A stretch of 64,000 nucleotides of DNA. Origin: Pagrus major (lineage: Eukaryota; Chordata; Actinopteri; Spariformes; Sparidae). The notes below the pieces were generated by a model. It ran no database searches. It was given only the letters and a program-made list of their open reading frames with translations, and was not told the DNA's origin. The stretch lies in contig NC_133221.1 of NCBI RefSeq assembly GCF_040436345.1, forward strand, positions 17,171,165-17,235,164, read 5' to 3'. Positions 12,903 to 25,027 of this stretch are shown one piece after another; the first letter of the stretch is position 1, and each line of letters starts with the position of its first letter. The position numbers and the translations under genes were made by a program.

Positions 12903-15304
12903 TATTATATCTTCATATGGCATAAGTGTTGTCTGCATTAAAGTAAATTATGTCATTTTCTGACCTCACCAGACGGTTGTTCTTGCTTATACCCACTTTG
13001 TCATTATATCCACATAACTGGTAATGATGTATCAAAAATGTCATTGTATTATTATTTTCTGAAAGTACCACTTGTCATCCCTACAATATAATCGCAATAT
13101 CGATATCAAGGTATTTGGTCAAAAACAATATTATTATATTTGATTTTGTTGCCCACTCCCAGTATTTATGAAGTTCGGAGGAGATTTCAAAATATCAAGA
13201 TATATAGTGAATCAAGATACACCCCTAAAAATATTACAGTATATATAATATTATATGTAATATATAATTACATAATATAATCTGATTTCATATTTGTTGT
13301 ACCCAGTGATTTATTTATCTGAAATGAGTCTGTATCTTATAAGAAAAGCGACTACTTCTTTATATTCAGTTTACTTGTCTCTTGACTTGACTATATATTC
13401 ATTTTTTGTTCTAAACATGTCAGACTAAATGTGTTAAGTAAATTAAGGTTTGCATTCTTGATGTGGGGTCTCCTTAAGATGAGGCTTTTGGTGATTGATA
13501 TAGTTAAAATATATTTGAAATCTACTCAAGGAACAAACTGTGTATAACTGGTCACCTTCTGCATTATTATTAATATAAATGTTAAATAATAAAATATCTC
13601 TCTCATGACATTTTGAGCAATATCATTTACCATCATAACATACAGATAAAAAAAACAAAAAACAAACAAACAAACAGATACAGATACAGATAATGGTTTA
13701 CAAAAAGACGTGAAAATAAACTGATAATCTTTGTTGTTTTCCATCAAAATATGTGCCCAGGCATTTAAGTTATTGTATTAAAAAAGGTGTATTTATTTTT
13801 CAAGAAAAACAACAGGAAATTATGGCAACTTCTCTACATTATTTGCTTAATTTCTATGATTATACAATTATTTTTGTGTCCTAAAGTTTTGGAAAATTCA
13901 TTTTTTCATGTGTACAAAGGTCAGTCTCCAAACTCATGACTCAGATTTGAACTACGTTACACCTACATTCAAAGAAGACATTAGAAGTTAGACACAACTT
14001 AGTCCTCCAATTCAAATGGAGCAAGAATCCTTTGTGACTGTGACTGGCTACTGAACCTTTTTCTCTTATTATGGATTTAGGTTAGAAGGCAGCAGGGGAA
14101 GAGCTTATTATGATACGACTTATATGCACAGCAGGTGACTATGGGACAACACCAGTATTATGACAGACACATTTGTCTATGCATTCCATATTCAGTGACT
14201 GATTAATTATCAAACACATCTGTATTTGTAATTTGTACTGTAGCTTTGGTGCACTGCAGCCTAATGTCTAATCTAAAATTCTATCTGTGGTCCACTGATC
14301 AAAATCTGTCATGTTTGGTTTGAGTTCACAAAAAAAGCCTCTTTATTGTCCCAGGTTATGTCACATCACATATCAGCTACTGCATCAGATTTTGAGGAAG
14401 TTATAGCCACTTGCATAATAAAATAATCATGGACCTGAAGAACTCAAAGGTTGTTTTTGTTCAGATTCATTCAGACTTTCCTCTCAGCTCGGGGACCCGG
14501 CACACCCAGCTGCCACTGCCTGTGAATGTAGCTCAGGCAGAGGTGGGTCAGACTGGAACCAAGTACATTTGGGACTCCGGTCTGCGTCTGCTTTTATCAC
14601 CTGTCCTCTTGCTAGCACTCTGACTGATCTATCCTCAAGCCTAATTGTGTCTGCATAGTCTCCTCTGTGGCTTTGTATCTGTCCATTATCATCCCCTGTC
14701 CAATTTATCTCCACATTTCTTCAGCGCAGGTTGTCTGCTGAACAAATCCCTCTGTCTCTACCGAGCCATTTGGAATGATCCCACTGTGAAAAGGAATACA
14801 CAGAGGAGGGAAACAGAGGGAGAAGTGAGATGGGCTTCTGCACTCACAGACAGGGAGTTTGGCCCCTCTGATACTTGAACATCTCCCCCCCACCCCCACC
14901 CCCCACAGTGTTAAAAATAACCAGCTCTTCATCTGACTGACCAGACAGACTGGGGCTTCGAGGGAGTATTATCTCTCTGGAGTTTGTTCAACAACCAGGC
15001 AGACAGAAAGAAAACACACACACACACACACACATATACACCCATCAACAGATAAAGGAAGCGCAAACAGGCCAGATACAAAAAGAAAACATTGGCATGC
15101 AGACATTACATGAAAGGGTCAGAAGTGATACATTCTCGGGATTTTTAATTCTTTAATCTATATCTCAAATGTGTTTCTTTTACGCTGTGCTTTGACCACA
15201 TTTTCTCACAAGATCATTGCTAAAGCAAAAAATATTTTTCTGGACAAGGTCAAAGATAAAATTAGATGATTCTGACACCCGATCACACACTGTTTTTGCT
15301 AGGG

Positions 15305-15644
15305 TTAAAGGTGCACTGTGTAGTTTGGGAAAAAAAATTCAAACTTTTTATCATTTAACAATATTATTAAGATAATACTACAATCTCAGAAATATTTATT
15401 TGCTGTACAGTATTTCCAAAGTTGAATAAACAAGATGTCCTCTGAGGAGAGTAAAGTCCCCAGAATGCTGTTTAAAGCTAGAAAAGGGGAAAGGCAAATA
15501 TAAACAAAGTAAAACACTATGAAATTGTGTTTTCCTGTTCCAACAGTTTGTCTATTCCCGTTCCTTTAGTTGTGAAAACGATGAACGAAGATTTTTCTCT
15601 TAGGATTAAATTGTCTTCCCCAAAGCTACATAGTGCACGTTTAA
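15305..15644. mobile_element. TTAA-flanked MITE, copy 1
   Basis: The left end TTAAAGGTGCACTGTGTAG and the right end (reverse complement TTTAAACGTGCACTATGTAG) form inverted repeats of about 25 bp, with TTAA at both outer edges. Length is 340 bp with no coding capacity. The same ends occur at 45996-46362 and, cut by the window edge, at 63857. A TTAA target is typical of piggyBac- and Kolobok-type transposases. Confidence 0.7.
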
Positions 15645-16230
15645 AGTTAAAACCAAATAGCTGTGGTTTGATTTGTGACCCTTCTGAAGAGTAATCAAAA
15701 ATGTTTACAGGTTGTTTTGATTTTGAGAAATTATTTTAAATGGTGAGTTTTTTTTCTTTTTATCCACCATCAATAACTAAGATGAATGCAGCAAAATACT
15801 GTCTTACATTCACCTATTTATATTTTCTTGTGTAGCATCTCACTAGGTTAGTGTGTGAGAGAATATGTGATTACATTATCTTATATAATTTAATGAAACG
15901 TGACATGTGTACTGTTATGGCTGTCCAAACATGAAAATGTATACTACTTTAATCAACCCTCCATCTTTTCTGACATTGGTGACTGTTTTTAGTTATACTT
16001 CATTGTTATGAGGAAATGTCAGTCTCTTATTTAATCATTTTAAGATGGTGCAAGGCAAATAAAAACATGATTGCAAAACCGATTACACCGTAAATCTCCA
16101 GAGGTAAGCTGCACTTACTGTAAACAACACGGATCACTGTTTGTCTATTATCTGATGACCTCTCCTGGTCGTTGAGAGAATTGCAAACATCAGTGGCACA
16201 AACAGTTCAAACAGTTAAAAAATACAATCC

Positions 16231-17161
16231 TTTATTCAACATATACAATATTACATGTCTGTTTGTGAATTATTTTACCAACCATAGTAATGGTGATGTT
16301 ACATTTTAAAGCTTACAGAAAGGTAAAAAAAAAAAAAAATTGGAAAAGGTGTGTCGTAAAAAAAAGTACATAAAATGTGTCTCGTTGTCGAATAATAGAA
16401 AATAATACCCCTTTAAAAATATATTTACAATAAACCAATGGTGATACAAAACAACAGCTTCTGTGCTGTAGGACTATGTACAACTATGTGTCTGTGTGCA
16501 GATAATAAATGCTCATTCTATATAAGTTAAATATGCTTACATAACAGCTAATGTGCTTTGGTATGAGCATGTTATTACTTACATATTTCCTGTTTTCAAA
16601 GAACACCAATGCCTTTTTGTTCTCACCAACTTTCTGTGGCTTTGGTCATGATGGGAAAACCCGTAAGTGCAATTAAGAAAGAACAGAATGAAATACTTGA
16701 TAAGAGGATGAGTAACTGTGCTATGCTAGATTTTCCTTTCTGCATGACGATGGGGGATTTATACAATAATGATTAAAACCCTGTGTGTGTAGAACAGCCT
16801 GTGAATTTTCCATTGGATTAATTATTCTGTTGTAGAAATGTCTGAAAACATTTATGAGCTGAACATAACAGAAAGAAAAAATACCCTGATAAAATAGTTT
16901 CCTTTATGGGGCCTCGTGGTTTGAGGCAGAAGAAATAAGGCAGATGAAAATCAGGCTCCACAAAAAGAAAATAGCCTTGGGTGCGAGCCAGTCTAGACAA
17001 TACTGCTGAAAGTCATATGGTTTTAACATAATGCAGTGACTGTGTGAGTCATTAGCTCGATATATGCTAATGATATGCACCTTGTGCTGTTGGATTGTGG
17101 TGCAAAATGCCTTCAGGCATTTTCATCTTTTTGTCCCCGTTTTGTCCTGGTGTCTCAGCGT
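16231..17161 (-). other. acvrl1 3' UTR with AATAAA signal
   Basis: On the minus strand, AATAAA occurs at 16236-16231, about 930 nt after the acvrl1 stop codon. The interval has no coding potential and is AT-rich, as expected of a 3' UTR. The true cleavage site cannot be proven from sequence alone. Confidence 0.5.
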
Positions 17162-18198
17162 CTAGACGTCCCGCTTGAGTTTCTCAATGCTGAAGTCGCT
17201 GTCGTGGTCCAGTTTGGAGAGCGTCTTCCTCACCCGCAGGGCTGTGAGGCGGGCTTGTGGGCTCTGGTACCAACACTCTTTCATGATCTTCACAATGGCC
17301 GTCAGGATCTATGACAAATGGAGACAAATGTAAAATACAACTTGGTCAACACTATTGTGTGTCTTGTAGAGTATGTGCCCAACATATCCTTTGTGAGTCT
17401 ACGTGAGTACATCATCAATGTGTATGTTTATGTATTTCATATCTGCCAACACCCTTTCTCCCGCTGAGCTCCCGATTGGTAATTTCTCCTGTTGATCTCC
17501 CCATTTCATAGTGATACAAATCAAGTGGGTGGGTCTCAGTTTCTGTGTGGGATATGTGTCATGGTACCTGGCAACCCAACACAATGGCAGAGCTAAGAAG
17601 GCGCAAATGACCCTGCCTGACAGTTTGCTGCTGAAAATGGATGAAACCGGTCCTGAGAAGAAGAAATACGCTTCCAAATTTCACTCAACTTTGCGCAAGA
17701 CCTTGCATCACATCAGACAGAATATTCAACTTGTTACACTTTTTCCACACTCATACTCAGAATCAGTCAACTCGTTAGAGTGGACAGAATCCTTCCCCAT
17801 TATGGACATCTGCCTCCCGTCTCACATGCCCGTCTTGCCTCCACTCTACAGACTGCTTTTAGATGGTCTTTCTGGAAATCATGTTGACTTAACACTTTTT
17901 TAAATCTATTTTACTGTGAGCTGTGAATTTAAGACTCGTTAAAATTATTTTACTTTCACATCCTTATATTTATTCAATTAATCTGTGGTGTAGGGTTATT
18001 TGGGGGCAGGGGCATTGTGGGTAGGCAATTTGCCCCAGATACCCAGAAAATCTCCTTCTTTTTCACAACCTTAATGTTAGCAGGTATGCAGTTTGCTTGA
18101 ATAACTATGTACATTTGAGAATATGTGACTGTAAAGCTCAGGAGTGGTTATAACCCGCAGTGAGATTTGCAGTCTTGGAAAATATAATTGCACTTACA

Positions 18199-18253
<55 letters not shown>

Positions 18254-18767
18254 ACATCATGGTGTGTTAATGTGTCATCAGATGGCTTACAGGATGGGAA
18301 TGGAGCCTGTTGTGCAGACTGGGCTTCTGCTGGTCGACACACACCACCTTCTTCATCTCCTCAAAGCTGGGATCTAAGGGTACCAGGTCAAAGAAGGGAG
18401 GACGGTACTCTTCCACAATCCCTAAAACAGTACAAGAAAAAGAAAAAAAAGAAAAAAAAGAGTCAGCCTGCTGTTTCATATCCAGCTGAGCAGGAGAACA
18501 ACAACTAGTCTTGTCTTCAGACTGAAATGTTAAATATTGTATGAAAAGTCACTGTCAACCTCATGAGTAGATAACAATTAAAACCCTAATTTATCTCCTC
18601 ATACATGTACAGAATTAACTGTTTTTCCTCAAACGAGACTTGATACAGCACACTTGATTGAGATAGTCTGTAGTGGGAGTTTTGTAAAGTATGTTTGACT
18701 AAACAGAGAGGAGAAAGATATGAAAACCCAAGAGACTACACTGGCATGGAGATTTGCCAGGCCTGCT

Positions 18768-18837
<70 letters not shown>

Positions 18838-21557
18838 ATGTGTGTGTGGTTGTTTGTGTGAGAACCGACACAAAGTTATGAAAGTCTATCCATCTGGACT
18901 TAATGTGTTTGTGCATGGATGTGTGCTTCTTGCATCTACAAACTGTGTGCACGGACATCTGGACAATGTACAAGTGAGTGCTGACACCAGATAAGACTGT
19001 TTATAATTACTGCAGTGCTAATCATGAGAGAGGATAGTCGAGACAAACACAGACCATGAAAACACTGGAGTGCTGAGAGACATGGGACTAACTACTTCTT
19101 ATGTATACTCTACCAGAGCCAGGCAGACGTGACAAAGAAAGCACATTTTCAATATGAAGTGCCTCAGCCTGAACACATCAGGTACCATTTTCTTTCATAA
19201 GTTTAAATAGGTACAAACTAGAATATCTCTGCAAATGACTGTAGAGGCACAGCATTTTAAAAATCTGATGTCTTCTTACCATTGACAATGGTCCTTCGGC
19301 TAATTTCCCAGAAGACCAGGCCCAGTGCCCAGATGTCAGTTTGCTTGTAGGACTCAAAGACATCCGTACGAATAGTCTCATCTAGCACCTCAGGGGCCAT
19401 GTAGCGCTTGGTCCCCACACGAGGGTTGTTGCCCACATCAAGGTAGTCATGGGACTGAGAATGTATGACAGCCAAACCTGAGGAAAAAAGACGACATAGA
19501 CACAAATGATCCAAATCAGTGTGATGTTGTTGTTTTTACTCAATTGAAACCATTAGCAGAAGTTGGAAACAGATACAACCCCAATTCCAAAAAAGTTGGG
19601 AAAAAGAGTAAAGAGTAAATAAAAACATCACCATCATCATTTTACAGATTCCCCAGTCTTTTTCTGCCCCTGTCCAAACTTGAAATGTGTTGCTAGCGTC
19701 AAATTCAAAATAGGCCAATATTGGCCAATAAAAACTTGAAGGAGTAAAACATTAATATATCATCTTTTTACTGTTTTGAATTGAGCATGTCAAAAAGGAT
19801 TAGCAAATTATCACATTCAGTTTTTTTTTGTTTTACACAGTCTCAACTCTTTTGGAATTGGGGGTTGTACAACTAGAAGTCGAGCAGATTAATAGTGATT
19901 TCCAAAACCCTCACCTAGGTCAGCAATGCAGCATTGTCCGTTACGCTTTACCAGGATGTTTCGGCTTTTCAGGTCTCTGTGGGCGATGGCTGGCTTCTCC
20001 TGGGAGCTGACAATCTCAGTGTGAAGGTGGACCAGGCCACAGGCCACAGACAGGCACATCCTCAGGCAGCTCTCGGGCTCCAAGCTGCTGTACTGCAGGA
20101 AGTCGTAGAGTGAGCCTAACTCATGAAAGTGGGTGACGAGCCACAGCTGGGTGCTGGAATTCTTGGATGTCATGTCAGAGGCGATGAAACCTAAAGCCAG
20201 AATAGATGATGTCAATATCTTTTGTCTGTTTGAACCTTTCTCTTCATCACATGAATATTTCTTCTGAACTTCAATCTGCTGCAGTACCCAGTATGTTGTC
20301 GTGTCGCAGCTGTACAGTATTGTAGATCTCTGTCTCTCTGAACCAGGATTGCTCGTCCCTGGAGGAGAAGATCTTGACAGCCACACTTTCCCCCATCCAA
20401 GTTCCTCTCCACACCTCCCCATACCTGCCTTTACCTGAAAACAGAGGGACACAATTACACAACTGCAAAGTAATAAGCAGTAAGAAGCAGCAGTGGTGAG
20501 GAAGGAGACTGACCGACACATTCCACAAGTGAGATTTGTCTGGCCATAGTCCTCTGGACCAGATAGGGCAGCCCTGTCCCACTCCCTGATGTACAAAACT
20601 CATCAAAGATTTCCTGTAGAAAGAGACAGAAATATTCAATATGTGAGGAAACTCAAAAACTTGAACATCTTTTAATAGGATCATTTCAAAAATCAAATCA
20701 AATCTCTTACGCCGTATGTTGGGTCATCTCCACTGGGGACCTTGAGCATGGTCACATCATGCTCTTCAGCATTTTTCAGTCTGCAGTGTGCACGCCTGAA
20801 GCGCAGGAAAAACACCAGGCCACACACACTGGCAGTCACGATGAACAGCAGTAAAGACACAATGATCCACAACTCGACTGATGTTGTTGGACGACTGAGA
20901 TCTGGGGGCGTTGTCTTGTCTCCATCTGGACAAACGTACAAATTCACACACATTTTTTTAATTTGTGAAACTAGTCTACAACATTTCAATACACTGGGGA
21001 GGAGAGGTTTTATTTTGGAATTACTTTTAAATAAAGAACAGGACATTCAGTGCATCATCAGTCCCGAAAAAAGAAATTCACACATTAGCAATTTGCTCTG
21101 ACTGACCACAAGGGGGAACAGTTACTCTCCGGAGGTAAGCTTTGAATCCCATCAGTACAAAGTAATACAGGATGTGCACTCAGTAGTGGGTTGAGCCTGA
21201 GAGGACTAAATAACACTAAACCACAAGGCTCCGTACCACAGTTTAATGGATGTGATGTTAAATACTGTAAAGCAATAGCTTTGGATACTGACTAATGTTT
21301 GGAGGTGGTGTGGTGAACTCGTTGCAGTAATTCTCTCTGCAGCAGTGGACGAAGAAGCGCGGAAAGGAGGTGTAGCAATTCTCCCTGTAGTTATTTGCCA
21401 TGAAACAGCCCCTCTCCTCATAGCTTTGAACCCAGGTGTAGAAGCAGTAGTCTCCTGTGCAAGTTCCATTCTCACATGTGCTTTTGGCATTCTCACATGT
21501 GCACTGGATCTTCCCATCGTCAGAGTCTGAAGCACAAGGAAATACACAGAAAGTGTT

Positions 21558-21656
<99 letters not shown>

Positions 21657-23098
21657 CAATAACACATTGAGAAACCTACCAAAAATGATTGATTTGGGGA
21701 ATGTAAATGCCAATCGTGCCACAAATCATTACTCAAAGATTAGTAGTAAAGTGATAAACAACACTAGACCTTGGCTTCCTCAAGGGGAATCCCTAGTGGT
21801 TATAGAAAGACATATGTTAAAAACATTTCCTGGCAGCCACAAAGCATCAGGTAGACGCAAGAGGCTGTATGGTTAACCAGGAGAGGCGTTTTTGGTTTGA
21901 AATCATAATCCACAGTGTCTCTGAATGAAAGTTAATAAGTTATAGGAGAGTTATATATATATACACACATATAACATTTAACCCACAAATGAGTCCTTTG
22001 CACCATTGCCATGCTCTTAAAACATTAAATATGTCAAGTTTTAATCAGTTTATCAGATTTTCTAATCTTAAACTTGTCTATAAGTGCCGACAACATCACG
22101 CTCCTTAGGTGCTCACTGACCACGTGCTTCCACTCACACGGAAGCATCAAATGGTGATTGTAAAATGCCTTCACGTAAACAGCTTTTTCTGTTCCAGGAA
22201 TCACTATCTGTGACTTGTTACCTTCAGAGCTCAAACTGGATCCGATCTCTTTAAACTTTAACTGTAACAGTTTTTTGGAGAGGGATTAGTCCTGTAATCA
22301 TGAATTATCTCGTGCTTCTCGTTTAACAGTGTTTTATTGTACATATTACAGTCTGTGTCTTATATTGTCTGTCTGCATTTTCTTTAACATATTTATTGCT
22401 GAGTTAATATTGTCTCTTGTGTATTTGTTGTTGAGTTTTATGTATTTTAAAGGCCCATCTAGGGAGAGGAATTGAAAATTAGCTTAGGCTATAAATGCTG
22501 TGCTGTGTGGCATCAGTTTATGCTGCATGCTTGTCTCTATCAATAAAAGCAAGAACCTCACAATCACAAATTTTAAAAGGGACTATTTGTTCAAAATGGT
22601 TAAAGCTGCATTGTTTTTTTGACCACTAGGAGGCAGAAAGACTGAGAGCAACACGGACATCCAAATAAAGACCTGTCTTGTTTGTCTGACATTCCTGAGC
22701 CTTTTAGCTGAGGTTTGGTCCACCAGATCTACCTGAGTTGACATTCCATTGTCCTCACTAGCCACTTGTTTACTTTGACTCTACATTTCTTGCCAGGTAG
22801 GTGGTTTACGTTATGCCTGTCTGGGCTCGTTTGACACAGCTGCCTATTGTTTTGCAATGGAGGGATGGTGAGAACCGTTGGACGCATTGTACCATCTCGG
22901 TGCGAGCTGGAGAACCGAAACAAAGTGTTTAAGGCTGCTAGGGAGCCCTTCACTTTAGAGTCACGTGATTCAGTGTCAGTATCAAAAGGAGCCTTTAATT
23001 GAACGGAACAAAGAGACCATTAACTCACCTGCATGGATAGCAGAGATCCACAGAAGCATCCCAGCTAGCACCAGTGTGAGCAGAGCAGAGCTTCCCAT
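17162..23098 (-). CDS. acvrl1: Activin receptor-like 1 (ALK1), complete coding region, 505 aa
   Basis: Type I receptor kinase for BMP9/BMP10, acting with type II receptors and endoglin, mainly in vascular endothelium, and phosphorylating Smad1/5/8. Nine coding exons: 23098-23029, 21526-21293, 20925-20711, 20613-20514, 20434-20288, 20190-19915, 19477-19280, 18421-18291, 17308-17162. All have GT/AG sites, phases agree, and the total is 1518 nt. Features: signal peptide [17 protein letters not shown]; cysteine-rich ectodomain ending CCRENYCN; transmembrane helix about 121-142; GS box TSGSGTG (181-187) followed by LPYLVQRT; glycine loop GKGRYGEV (207-214); Lys227; L45 loop [18 protein letters not shown] (326-333); DLG (346-348); APE (375-377). 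[18 protein letters not shown] and [11 protein letters not shown] match ALK1 rather than ALK2. The C-terminus (SIEKLKRDV) is more ALK2-like, but kinase signatures and synteny favour acvrl1. Human ALK1 has 503 residues. Confidence 0.95.
17414..17900. other. Unclassified coding-like fragment inside acvrl1 intron 8
   Basis: An open frame of 130 codons on the plus strand and one of 92 codons on the minus strand overlap here, in an intron that is otherwise AT-rich. The patch has a more balanced base composition. Antisense to acvrl1 it reads as a moderately protein-like segment (for example [17 protein letters not shown]). I do not recognise a family; a transposon remnant is the simplest reading. 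Confidence 0.25.
18203..18252. repeat. (TG)25 microsatellite beside the acvrl1 exon 8 donor
   Basis: Fifty bases of uninterrupted TG on the plus strand, read as (CA)25 in acvrl1 pre-mRNA. It begins 37 nt after the last base of the exon 8 donor dinucleotide (18290-18289). CA-rich intronic RNA is a known binding platform for hnRNP L. Confidence 0.95.
18770..18835. repeat. (TG)33 microsatellite in acvrl1 intron 7
   Basis: Sixty-six bases of TG, well away from the flanking splice sites (more than 340 nt on either side). Open frames overlapping it are artefacts of the repeat. Confidence 0.95.
19574..19869. mobile_element. MITE filling most of acvrl1 intron 6
   Basis: The left end TACAACCCCAATTCCAAAA and the right end (reverse complement TACAACCCCCAATTCCAAAA) are near-perfect inverted repeats of about 28 bp bounded by TA. 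The element is 296 bp of a 437-bp intron and ends 44 nt from the exon 6 donor. These termini are a familiar teleost repeat; the TA target suggests a Tc1/mariner-like source. Confidence 0.8.
21563..21652. repeat. (CA)45 microsatellite beside the acvrl1 exon 2 acceptor
   Basis: Ninety bases of perfect CA on the plus strand, read as (TG)45 in acvrl1 pre-mRNA. It ends 34 nt before the AG (21528-21527) of the exon 2 acceptor, immediately upstream of the expected branch point. Neighbouring open frames that include poly-Val/Cys or His/Thr runs are translations of this repeat. Confidence 0.95.
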
Positions 23099-23125
23099 CT
23101 CTGTGAAACAGGAACAAAACATTGA
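23099..23125 (-). promoter_or_regulatory. Splice acceptor just before the acvrl1 start codon
   Basis: On the minus strand the start codon is preceded by a strong acceptor (GTTCCTGTTTCACAG|AG then ATGG). Only two UTR bases lie between the splice site and ATG. This implies at least one upstream non-coding exon, as in human ACVRL1. Confidence 0.6.
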
Positions 23126-25027
23126 CATTTTGTATAATTAAATGATGATAATACAATTAGCGTTGTCTCTTAATTAGGGGCTGTCATAATGAGGAATCGG
23201 ACCTCAGGGCATTATGGAAAAATAAGGCCATTTTCTTGACATTTTAACAGCTATGTGATTGAAAAGCACAGACTGTAACTTAATAGCAGTGTCCATGAGG
23301 AGTCGAGCAGTGGTTAAATCCTGAGCTCTTTGGCAGAGGAAGCTATGAGGTCAAAGACAACAGTCCAAGGGCCCAGCCTGTCTGCCTGTGCTGTAATTGC
23401 ATTGGGTGGGAAAAGGGGGCTTAGGGGAAGGAGTCTGTAACAGCACTCCAGAGTGTTTGTGTATGTGTACTGAGGTTGTGTGTGGCGCTGTGCTACCCAG
23501 GCTCCAGGCCTGTCGACTCCACGACTGCCCCTTTCGCAGAGTAAATATTGATGGCTACGCTTCCTGCCATTGAGCGGCCCCACCCGGCTGGCCGGCGAGA
23601 CTCTGCTCATTGTTTGGGGCTGCATTACTGAGGGTCACGCAAGAAGGAGGGCCATCACACACAACTCAACCTCTGTCACTGTAGAAGCAGACTCTGGTCT
23701 GTAACTTGACAACCAGGTGAGCTTAGTCATGTTACAGTGAAAAGATTCAGTGTAGTTTTTAGTACAGTTAATTTTTTGAAGCATAAAACATTGTAGAAAT
23801 ATCTACAATAACAGATACGATGTTGTTTAAGTTACAGAAACTGTGCCAAACATGAAGTAGGCCTAAACAAATGCATGTGTTTAGTTTTAAAACAAGCTTT
23901 GATAAAGAGACTCTTGAGGTTTCAATCACTTTTTGTACTCTCTATGTCACTTTGTTTGTCACCAAGGAATTATATAAACAAGAGAAATGGCAATTACTCA
24001 CCATGCTTTTAACTTTCTGTCAGCAAAAGCAAACAAACACACAATAACACAAGCTCCCACATAAACCCTGAGGTCTTTTAAGGTCTTTCCTCACCATTGT
24101 TTAGCCGGTCTTGGAAAGTTGTTGTTTAAGAGTAAGGAGCAGTTTAGCTGGCTACATGGTGAGGCACCATTTGCTTTTATCAGACTCTCAGATTTAAAAG
24201 GGCCTGCTGGAAGCTTCTTTACTCATCACAGTACACAGAGAAAATGACATTTAAATTATATGCAACACCTGACATTGTGAAATTGGGCTTTGGACAAGTG
24301 TGTACCTACAACTGGTCTTTTCCCTGTGTCGCTGTCCTCGAGACTATCAATAAGACATTTTACATTTTACAACTAGGTGAAAAGTCTCAACAGAAATAAA
24401 GTCTATCATTAAATGTTGGTTTTACTTTGAGCATCTAAAAAGCAAACTTCATTCCAAAGAAAACGACAGGTTATGTTGACTACCTGTAATACATTTCTCC
24501 TACCCTGAAGGCAGACTTTCATGACACTTAAAAGCAGCTTAAGATAAGTAATACAACAAAAAAATAACTGGACTGATGGCCATGCAGTTAAGAGAAGTGA
24601 AAATAAAAAAATAGTTGCTTTTAGTTACTGGAACAAAATCTCATTTACAAATCTAACCAAAAAAAGGCAAGTACAAAGCAACAAATGTAATCACTGTTAA
24701 GCCATTGATATATATCTCTTATAGTTTTCAATGTATGCCATTTATATAGCACTATAGTGGTTTTGCACCATAGTGCTTCACAAAGACACATATCGGCATA
24801 AAGGCATATACTGTATGTAGTTCACAGATGTTGTGGAACATTGACATAGAAAGTTAAACACAATTTAGAACCAAAGGAATCAGATAAAAGTAAAAACATC
24901 TTAAACACAAATAGACGCCAGATAATAAAAATAGAACTAGAAGTGCACTAGAACACATACCTCCACCAAGGCCCAGCAGTCCCCTTTTTGTGGAAATCCG
25001 TTCTGTAGTTTGTGTAATCGAGCTGAC

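Larger units (their letters stand above)
12475..13240 (+). mobile_element. Old interspersed repeat, copy 1 (interrupted)
   Basis: Starts near cattatattcatattatatc and gttatcatgatatgagacta, continues after an insertion with gcataagtgttgtctgcatt and tcattttctgacctcacc, and ends near aaatatcaagatatatag. The same ordered blocks occur at 27355-27740 in the same orientation, which shows that this is a dispersed family. Class unknown. Confidence 0.6.
12081..16230. other. Gene-free DNA between acvr1b and acvrl1
   Basis: About 4 kb between the acvr1b 5' end and the acvrl1 polyadenylation signal. It contains an old interspersed repeat with a younger insertion (12.48-13.24 kb), a TTAA-flanked element (15.3 kb), a small CA tract (15.01 kb), and long AT-rich stretches in which I see nothing else. 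No coding exon recognised. Confidence 0.7.

Noticed and set aside
21206-21876. Frames of 139-154 codons over acvrl1 exon 2
   Set aside because: Only 21293-21526 is a real exon; the rest is readthrough of the 90-base CA tract or the wrong strand.
17162-23098. acvr1 / acvr1l (ALK2, ALK8) as identity of the second receptor
   Set aside because: The C-terminal tail is ALK2-like, but [16 protein letters not shown] and RRTIVNG, the L45 loop, and the position between ankrd33 and acvr1b fit ALK1.
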